NCBI RefSeq assembly: GCF_020217465.1
Contig: NZ_CP084115.1
Location: forward strand, 3,472,001-3,536,000
Source: Cobetia amphilecti
GTDB taxonomy: Bacteria > Pseudomonadota > Gammaproteobacteria > Pseudomonadales > Halomonadaceae
Reading direction: 5' to 3'
DNA length: 64,000 nucleotides
The number at the start of each line of letters is the position of its first letter. Within the stretch, counting starts at the first letter, position 1. The notes beneath the pieces were generated by a model. The model did not search any database. It was not told where the DNA came from and worked only from the letters and a program-made list of their open reading frames with translations. This document shows positions 57,897 to 64,000 of the stretch, one piece after another. A program made the position numbers and the translations under genes.

Positions 57897-59930
57897 TCAG
57901 AGCAGCATGCGACGCACGTCGGTCAGCACCTGAGCCAGATACGCCGTGAAGCGAGCTGCATCCGCCCCGTTCACCGCACGGTGATCGTAGGACAGTGACA
58001 GCGGCATCATCAGACGCGGCTGGAAGGCAGCGCCGTCCCACACCGGCTTCATCTGCGCCTTGGAGACGCCCAGGATGGCGACTTCCGGCGTGTTGACGAT
58101 CGGTGTGAAGGCAGTGCCGCCAATGGAGCCAAGGCTCGAGATGGTGAAGCAACCACCGGTCATCTCTTCGCGCTTGAGCTTCTTGGTCTGCGCCTTCTTG
58201 GCCAGTTCCACGGACTCCTTGGCCAGGTCCAGCAGGCTCTTCTGATCCGCATTGCGGATCACCGGCACCATCAGGCCGTCCGGCGTATCCACCGCGATAC
58301 CGATGTGCACGTACTTCTTGTGCACCAGGGTCTCGCCGTCGGCCTTGAGGCTGACGTTGAACTGCGGATACTTGGCCAGCGCGTGAGCCGCCGCCTTGAT
58401 CATGAACGGCAGCGGCGTGAGCTTGGCACCTGCCGCTTCCGCCTCAGCCTTCATGGACTTGCGGAAAGCCTCGAGCTCGGTGATATCGGCTTCATCGAAC
58501 TGGGTCACGTGCGGGACGTTGAGCCAGCTGCGATGCAGGTTAGTGGCACCGGCCTTCATCAGGCGGCCCATCTTCTTCTCTTCGATCTCACCGAACTGGC
58601 TGAAGTCCTGATCCGGCACCTGCGGGATACCGGCACCGCCGGTGGCCTGCGCGGCAGGGGCTGCCGGTGCGGACTTGGCCTTCTGCATCATCTGCTTGAC
58701 GTAGGCCTGGACATCTTCCTTCACCACACGGCCCTTCGGACCGCTGCCGGAGACGTCCGCCAGATCGACACCGAACTCACGTGCCAGCAGGCGAACCGCA
58801 GGCCCTGCGTGGACCTTGGCACCCTTGCTCGGCTTGTGAGCGGCCATCTGGGCTTCCGGACTCGGTGCACCGGCCGGTGTCGGAGCCGGCTTCTGCTCGC
58901 TCTTCTCCGCCTTGGGAGCAGCCGGCGCTTCGGACTTGGCAGCCTTCGGCGCAGGCGCGGCACCCGCGACCTCGATGTAACCGATCAGGTCACCCTCGGA
59001 GACGGTGTCACCTTCCTTGACGGAAAGCTCCACCACCTTGCCCTTGTAGGGGCTCGGGATGTCCATGGTCGCCTTGTCGGACTCGAGTGTGATCAGCGCG
59101 TCTTCCTCGCTGACCTCGTCACCGACGGCCACGGCCATCTCGATGATCGGCACGCTGTCGCTGCCGGAGAGATCCGGGACACGCAATTCCTTGCGCTCCG
59201 GCTCACCGGAGGCCGGCGCTTCTTCAGCAGCCGGTGCCTCGGAAGACGTGTCTTCAGAGGTGGACTCGGAGGAAGAAGCCTGCTCGGCCGGCGCGGAATC
59301 AGACGCGCTGTCACCGCCTTCACCGGCGATTTCCATCTGACCGATGACATCACCGGAAGCGACGCTGTCGCCTTCCTTGACGGTCAGCTTGACGATCTTG
59401 CCCTTGTGCGGGCTCGGGACGTCCATGCTGGCCTTGTCGGATTCCAGCGTGATCAGCGCATCTTCGGCGTCGACTTCGTCGCCTTCGGAGACGGCCATCT
59501 CGATGATCGGCACGGCTTCGGAGTCGCCCAGGTCCGGCACGACGATGTCGACGGTCTGGGTACCACCGGAAGCGGCCTTCGGTGCAGAAGCGTCTTCCTT
59601 CGGCGCTTGCTGCTCAGAGGCTTCCTGCTTGGGAGCCTCTTCCTTCGGCGCTTCCTGCTCGTCAGAAGCGTCAGAGGAGGTGTCACCACCGCCTTCGGCT
59701 TCCAGCTCCAGGATATCGTCGCCTTCGGAGACGGTGTCGCCTTCCTTGACGAGAATCTTCACCACCTTGCCGCCCTTCGGTGCCGGCACATCCATGCTGG
59801 CCTTGTCGGACTCAAGAGTGATCATGGTGTCTTCGGCGGAAATGACATCTCCCACCGCCACCGCTATCTCGATGATCTCGACATCGGAACTACCGCCAAT
59901 GTCGGGAACCTTGATGATTTCGCTGCTCAA
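57897..59930 (-). CDS. aceF: Pyruvate dehydrogenase E2, dihydrolipoamide acetyltransferase
   Basis: Core enzyme of the pyruvate dehydrogenase complex, transferring acetyl to CoA. The predicted protein has 677 residues. Three lipoyl domains carry SDKASMD or SDKATMD with the lipoyl lysines at 43, 166 and 286, separated by Ala/Glu/Ser-rich linkers. A subunit-binding domain (about 373-410) and the catalytic domain (about 445-677) follow. The active-site motif reads DHRAVNG, with His 650; the usual Asp four residues on is Asn 654, as I recall from Azotobacter vinelandii E2p. It follows aceE by 105 bp and ends at a strong terminator. Confidence 0.97.
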   Translation of the reverse strand: MSSEIIKVPDIGGSSDVEIIEIAVAVGDVISAEDTMITLESDKASMDVPAPKGGKVVKILVKEGDTVSEGDDILELEAEGGGDTSSDASDEQEAPKEEAPKQEASEQQAPKEDASAPKAASGGTQTVDIVVPDLGDSEAVPIIEMAVSEGDEVDAEDALITLESDKASMDVPSPHKGKIVKLTVKEGDSVASGDVIGQMEIAGEGGDSASDSAPAEQASSSESTSEDTSSEAPAAEEAPASGEPERKELRVPDLSGSDSVPIIEMAVAVGDEVSEEDALITLESDKATMDIPSPYKGKVVELSVKEGDTVSEGDLIGYIEVAGAAPAPKAAKSEAPAAPKAEKSEQKPAPTPAGAPSPEAQMAAHKPSKGAKVHAGPAVRLLAREFGVDLADVSGSGPKGRVVKEDVQAYVKQMMQKAKSAPAAPAAQATGGAGIPQVPDQDFSQFGEIEEKKMGRLMKAGATNLHRSWLNVPHVTQFDEADITELEAFRKSMKAEAEAAGAKLTPLPFMIKAAAHALAKYPQFNVSLKADGETLVHKKYVHIGIAVDTPDGLMVPVIRNADQKSLLDLAKESVELAKKAQTKKLKREEMTGGCFTISSLGSIGGTAFTPIVNTPEVAILGVSKAQMKPVWDGAAFQPRLMMPLSLSYDHRAVNGADAARFTAYLAQVLTDVRRMLL

Positions 59931-60035
59931 GATCGTGCTCCTTCCAAAACGTGCACGGGGAGCGACACCCGAATCACCTGCGCATCATCATGATGTCGAG
60001 GAGGGAGTGCCGCTCGCCTGTTCCGCGATCTCCGC

Positions 60036-62711
60036 TCAGACGTTCAGCGGATTCGGCTTGTTGGGGTCGATGCCGTAGGTCTTGATCGCTTCCGCGACCA
60101 CCTTGCGGTCGATCTCACCACGATCCGCCAGCGCCTTCAGGGCCTGGACGGTGACGAAGTTGCGGTCGACTTCGAAGAAGTGACGCAGCTTCTCGCGGGT
60201 ATCGGAACGACCGAAACCGTCGGTACCGAGCACGTGATAGTCAGCCGGCACCCAGGCACGAACCTGATCAGCAAACAGCTTCATGTAGTCAGTGGCAGCC
60301 ACGACCGGGCCGTCACGTCCTTCCAGACACTGAGTGATGTGCGGCTTGGCCGGGGTCTCTTCCGGCTTGAGGAAGGCCTGACGATCCAGTTCCAGCGCTT
60401 CGCGACGTAGCTCGTTGAAGCTGGTGACGCTCCAGATATCGGCGTCGACACCGTAGTCCTGCTTGAGCATCTCGGCGGCTGCCTCGACTTCACGCAGGAT
60501 GGTGCCGGAACCCAGCAGCTGAACGCGTGCCTTGCCGTCCTTGCCGCCTTCCTTGAGCAGGTACATCCCCTTGATGATGTCCTCTGCGGGCACCGTCTCA
60601 AGTGCTGGCTGCTCGTAGTTCTCGTTCATCACCGCCAGGTAGTAGAAGACCGGCTCGTGCTGCTCGAACATGCGCTTCATGCCGTCCTGCACGATGACCG
60701 CCACTTCGTGAGCGTAGGTCGGGTCGTAGGTACGGCAGTTCGGGATGGTCGAGGCCAGGATATGGCTGTGGCCATCCTGGTGCTGCAGACCTTCGCCGTT
60801 CAGGGTGGTACGACCGGCAGTACCGCCGACCAGGAAGCCACGCGCCTGCAGGTCGCCTGCGGCCCACGCCAGATCACCGATGCGCTGGAAGCCGAACATC
60901 GAGTAGTAGACGTAGAACGGCATCAGCGGCAGGTTGTGGTTGGCGTAGGACGTTGCCGCCGCCACCCACGCAGACATGGCGCCTGCTTCGGAGATACCTT
61001 CCTCGAGGACCTGACCTTTCTGGTCCTCGCGGTAATACATGATCTGACCCTTGTCGACCGGCTCATACTTCTGGCCTGCCGCGGTGTAGATACCCAGCTG
61101 ACGGAACATGCCTTCCATGCCGAAGGTACGCGCTTCGTCAGGAATGATCGGCACGACACGCTCGCCGAGGGTCTTGTGCTTGACCAGACCGTTGAGCACG
61201 CGCACGAAGGCCATGGTGGTGGACACTTCGCGGCCGTTGGAACCCTTGAGCTGGGACGCGAAGATCTTGTCGTCCAGCGGCGGGATTTCCAGCGTTTCAT
61301 ACTCGGTGCGACGCTGCGGCAGGTAGCCGTTCAGACGTTCACGCATGAGGTGCATGTACTTCATTTCCGGGCTGTCGTCCGCCGGCTTGTAGTACGGCAC
61401 TTCCTCGAGCTGCTCGTCGGTCAGCGGGATACCGAAGCGATCGCGGAATGTCTTCAGCGCTTCGTGTTCCATGGTCTTGACCTGGTGGGCTTCGTTGGCC
61501 GCTTCGCCATCGCCCATGCCCATGCCGTAACCCTTGACGGTGTGCGCCAGGATGACGGTCGGACGACCATTGGCGTTGTTGACCGCCTCGTGATACGCCG
61601 CGTAGACCTTGTACGGGTCGTGGCCACCACGGTTCAGACGCCAGATATCGTCGTCTGACATGTCCTTGACCAGATCGGCCGTCTCCGGGTACTTGCCGAA
61701 GAAGTGCTCACGCGTGTATGCGCCGCCATTGGCCTTGTAGTTCTGGTAGTCGCCGTCGACCGCTTCGTCCATGCGCTTCTGCAGGATGCCTTTCTTGTCC
61801 TGTTCGAAGAGCGGATCCCAGAAGCGACCCCAGGTGACCTTGAGCACGTTCCAGTCGGCACCACGGAAGACACCTTCCAGCTCGTCCATGATGCGGCCGT
61901 TGCCGCGCACCGGACCGTCAAGACGCTGCAGGTTGCAGTTGATGACGAAGATCAGGTTGTCGAGATTCTCGCGGCCAGCCAGCGAGATGGCACCCAGGGA
62001 TTCCGGCTCGTCACACTCGCCGTCACCCATGAAGCACCACACCTTGCGGTCGTACATGGACTTCAACTCACGCGAGTTGAGGTACTTCATGACGTGCGCC
62101 TGATAGATCGCCTGGATCGGGCCCAGACCCATGGAGACGGTCGGGAACTGCCAGTAATCCGGCATCAGCCACGGGTGCGGATAGGAAGACAGGCCGTTGC
62201 CGTCGACTTCCTGACGGAAGCTGTCCATCTGCTCCTGGCTGAGACGACCTTCCAGGAAGGAACGGGCGTAGATGCCCGGCGCCACGTGACCCTGGATGTA
62301 GAGCAGATCGCCTTCGAAATCTCCTTCCGGTGCACGGAAGAAGTGGTTGAAACCTACGTCGTAAAGCGTCGCACTGGACATGAAGCTCGAGATGTGACCG
62401 CCCAGGCCCTTGTGGGCACGGTTGTTGCGGATCACCTGAGCGATGGCGTTGTAACGGATAAGCGAACGGATACGACGCTCCATGAACAGGTCGCCCGGCA
62501 TGCGCGCTTCGCGGTGCACGGGGATACTGTTGCGATGGGGCGTGGTCACCGAGAAGGGCACCTGATGGCCATCACGACGCAGGCGGTCGGCCAGGCGTGA
62601 CATCAGGTACTGGGCACGATCCTCACCCTCACGATCCAGAACCGATTCCAGGGAGTCCAACCATTCCGTGGTTTCGATCGGATCGAGATCTTCTCTTGCC
62701 TCCAGACTCAT
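60036..62711 (-). CDS. aceE: Pyruvate dehydrogenase E1 component, homodimeric
   Basis: Thiamine-diphosphate enzyme that decarboxylates pyruvate and acetylates the lipoyl group of AceF. The predicted protein has 891 residues (E. coli 887). Conserved stretches include HKGLGGHISSFMSSATLYDV, the ThDP/Mg motif GDGECDEPES followed by VINCNLQRLDGPVRGNG, and YYSMFGFQRIGDLAWAAGD. GGAGAGA precedes the ATG. It heads the aceEF operon; no pdhR or lpd is adjacent in this window. Confidence 0.98.
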   Translation of the reverse strand: MSLEAREDLDPIETTEWLDSLESVLDREGEDRAQYLMSRLADRLRRDGHQVPFSVTTPHRNSIPVHREARMPGDLFMERRIRSLIRYNAIAQVIRNNRAHKGLGGHISSFMSSATLYDVGFNHFFRAPEGDFEGDLLYIQGHVAPGIYARSFLEGRLSQEQMDSFRQEVDGNGLSSYPHPWLMPDYWQFPTVSMGLGPIQAIYQAHVMKYLNSRELKSMYDRKVWCFMGDGECDEPESLGAISLAGRENLDNLIFVINCNLQRLDGPVRGNGRIMDELEGVFRGADWNVLKVTWGRFWDPLFEQDKKGILQKRMDEAVDGDYQNYKANGGAYTREHFFGKYPETADLVKDMSDDDIWRLNRGGHDPYKVYAAYHEAVNNANGRPTVILAHTVKGYGMGMGDGEAANEAHQVKTMEHEALKTFRDRFGIPLTDEQLEEVPYYKPADDSPEMKYMHLMRERLNGYLPQRRTEYETLEIPPLDDKIFASQLKGSNGREVSTTMAFVRVLNGLVKHKTLGERVVPIIPDEARTFGMEGMFRQLGIYTAAGQKYEPVDKGQIMYYREDQKGQVLEEGISEAGAMSAWVAAATSYANHNLPLMPFYVYYSMFGFQRIGDLAWAAGDLQARGFLVGGTAGRTTLNGEGLQHQDGHSHILASTIPNCRTYDPTYAHEVAVIVQDGMKRMFEQHEPVFYYLAVMNENYEQPALETVPAEDIIKGMYLLKEGGKDGKARVQLLGSGTILREVEAAAEMLKQDYGVDADIWSVTSFNELRREALELDRQAFLKPEETPAKPHITQCLEGRDGPVVAATDYMKLFADQVRAWVPADYHVLGTDGFGRSDTREKLRHFFEVDRNFVTVQALKALADRGEIDRKVVAEAIKTYGIDPNKPNPLNV

Positions 62712-63159
62712 AGACGTCTCTCCGAGTGAAGAAATTTTTTGTCAAACGTTTCGACGAACAGCGATATCGAAACCAGTGGCGCTCTTCAGTGTGGGCACGA
62801 CCTTCTGAGTGGGTCGCATCTCCGATAGACCTGTCGTGACCGGGTCTTGCCGGCCGTCAATCTCGACGCGCATCCTGCGCCAAAGCAGGGCACAAGATGC
62901 AGTCATTTGGCGTGAAAGATACCGCAAACACCCCCGCGTGCCAATTCAGGGCAGCAAGACTCACCGGGCAGGTGCAATGCTTGGCTGCCCCGCGGCAGCA
63001 CTGGCCTCATGCGCCTTGCGGTCGGGACTCATACGCTAGACTGAGCCGCCCTCGATAGCCGTGATGTAGTAAAACTACCAACGCGCCCCGCCACTGGGCG
63101 TTTCCTGCCTGGAGACGCCACATAATGCTGCAACGCACCATCGCGAGGCACCTGCGACC
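62712..63159. other. Intergenic region upstream of aceE
   Basis: No gene in about 450 bp. Next to aceE there is an AT tract (62731-62745). GTAGT-AAA-ACTAC at 63066-63078 is a perfect palindrome. AACGCgCCC near 63080-63088 can pair with GGGCGTT at 63096-63102 with one bulge, a possible weak terminator for ampD. I could not fix the aceE promoter. Confidence 0.4.
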
Positions 63160-63771
63160 TTAGTCCTGAATGTCGTCCAGCAGGCGATCGAAGTAAGCCC
63201 AATCGAAGGCGGGGCCAGGATCCGTCTTGCGCAACGGCGCAATCCGCGCATGCGAGGTGATGCGCTCGCGCGTCAGCGCGGGATAGCTCGCCATCAGGCC
63301 GGCCACGGTGCGTGCCAGGGTGCGATATTGGACATCGCGATAGGGGTGCACCTCATCGCCCTCGAGCTCGATGCCGATGGTGAAGTCATTGAGCTCGACG
63401 CGTTCACGCTGACCGTCATGCCAGCGCGAGCGACCGGCGTGCCAGGCTCGACGATCGAAGGGCACGAACTGCACCAGGCGACCATCGCGCTGGATCAGCA
63501 CATGCGCCGAGACGCGCAGCTGATGGATATCGGCAAAGTAAGGGTGGGCGCCAGGGTCGAGCTGATTGGTGAACAGCTGCTCGATGGCCGGGCCACCGAA
63601 GCGTCCGGGCGGCAGGCTGATGGAATGCAGCACCAGCGCCGAGACTTCTCCCTCGGGACGAGCATTGTGATTGGGAGACGGCACCTGACGGGCGCTCTCC
63701 AGCCAGTGCTCGGGGGTGACCGCCAGACGCGTCAGGTGGCCCGACCGCGGGGAAGAGGACAAGGGGGGCAT
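63160..63771 (-). CDS. ampD: 1,6-anhydro-N-acetylmuramyl-L-alanine amidase AmpD
   Basis: Cytoplasmic zinc amidase that recycles anhydro-muropeptides; loss of it induces AmpC-type beta-lactamases where AmpR is present. The predicted protein has 203 residues (E. coli 183). Zinc ligands fit His 49 (VLHSISLPPG), and the His and Asp of SHARIAPLRKTDPGPAFDW near the C-terminus. The catalytic Glu lies in FTIGIELEG. The start at 63771 has GGAG 6 nt upstream; the in-frame extension to 63954 would run into the divergent promoter. It is divergent from the putative nadC, as in E. coli. Confidence 0.95.
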   Translation of the reverse strand: MPPLSSSPRSGHLTRLAVTPEHWLESARQVPSPNHNARPEGEVSALVLHSISLPPGRFGGPAIEQLFTNQLDPGAHPYFADIHQLRVSAHVLIQRDGRLVQFVPFDRRAWHAGRSRWHDGQRERVELNDFTIGIELEGDEVHPYRDVQYRTLARTVAGLMASYPALTRERITSHARIAPLRKTDPGPAFDWAYFDRLLDDIQD

Positions 63772-63808
63772 CGAAGACTCCAGACGGGAAGGTCGTCGCA
63801 CGCGGGGA

Positions 63809-63837
63809 CTGACCGCTCGCGTGGCTTTTCCTATAAT
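63809..63837 (+). promoter_or_regulatory. Candidate nadC promoter
   Basis: CTGACC (63809-63814), a 17-bp spacer and a perfect TATAAT (63832-63837). ATAATG (63833-63838) and CATTAT (63844-63849) form an inverted repeat that overlaps this -10 and creates CATAAT on the other strand, a possible -10 for a divergent transcript. Confidence 0.55.
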
Positions 63838-63942
63838 GGCGCACATTATGGCATGCTCGGTAGCCACGGGTCTGTGCCACTGCCCCGGCACACGCACAGA
63901 CCCCGGCTCCGGCAGCACTCTTCGTACAAGGATCAGACGCGC

Positions 63943-64000
63943 ATGAACTTCCACGACGCCCTCGCCGAGGATATCCGTACCAGCGCCGCCCGCCTGCTCG
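63943..64000 (+). CDS. nadC: 5' end of a gene, probably nadC (quinolinate phosphoribosyltransferase)
   Basis: The first 19 codons read MNFHDALAEDIRTSAARLL and continue beyond the window. AAGGA lies 10 nt before the ATG. Divergence from ampD is the arrangement of nadC in E. coli, and NadC proteins begin with a similar helical stretch before EDIGSGDIT. That hallmark would lie just outside the window, so the identity rests on synteny and a few residues. Confidence 0.6.
   Translation, partial: MNFHDALAEDIRTSAARLL

Noticed and set aside
62740-62745. Perfect TTGACA on the minus strand just before aceE
   Set aside because: It is only about 29 bp from the ATG, so a start from it would remove the ribosome site, and the expected -10 position reads GAGAGA.

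Overview
The window reads as an ordinary chromosomal stretch of a high-GC gammaproteobacterium. The gene set, gene order and protein sequences fit the Halomonadaceae (Cobetia- or Halomonas-like); this is judged by eye, not from a search. No rRNA, tRNA, CRISPR array, prophage or insertion sequence was seen. Most genes are housekeeping genes in widely conserved blocks, with two accessory-looking sensory regions.

Layout. 1-5280: hisS-yfgM-bamB-der (tRNA charging, outer-membrane assembly, ribosome biogenesis). 5356-13002: a DUF815 ATPase, an M48 lipoprotein protease, a REC-EAL c-di-GMP phosphodiesterase, then a divergent two-component locus made of a tripartite hybrid kinase, a small exported molybdopterin-oxidoreductase-like protein and an OmpR-type regulator. 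13172-25926: a block known from Pseudomonas (aroE, hemF, tsaC, dprA, lysM facing def, fmt, rsmB, trkA), with trkH after trkA and an e(P4)-type phosphatase gene placed on the opposite strand between tsaC and dprA. 26016-31823: tapT, a bile-acid/sodium-symporter family gene, a Sir2 deacylase, aceK and ttcA, all leftward.

32052-46484: a small membrane protein, then what looks like an acetate-switch region. It holds a DEDDh exonuclease, a cNMP/CBS/DUF294 nucleotidyltransferase, a VC_2705-type sodium/solute symporter with its DUF4212 partner, a divergent transporter-fused hybrid kinase (CrbS/MxtR-like), its LuxR-type regulator (CrbR/ErdR-like), a DMT transporter and acs. Sir2 deacylase, aceK, aceE and aceF elsewhere in the window also act on acetyl-CoA metabolism.

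46761-64000: sprT, a YecA-family gene, a phospholipase D, plsB, rsmJ, uppP, tsaB, adk, a TerC-family gene, the aceEF operon, ampD and the first codons of what is probably nadC.

Intergenic regions carry many perfect hairpins, usually between convergent genes or after 3' ends. They also carry an unusual number of short-period tandem duplications (11, 12, 15, 16 and 28 bp). The strongest candidates for something under-described are the nucleotidyltransferase/exonuclease pair beside the acetate symporter, shared motifs upstream of acs and the symporter/crbS pair, the molybdopterin-like protein paired with a hybrid kinase, and the 15-bp minisatellite upstream of plsB.
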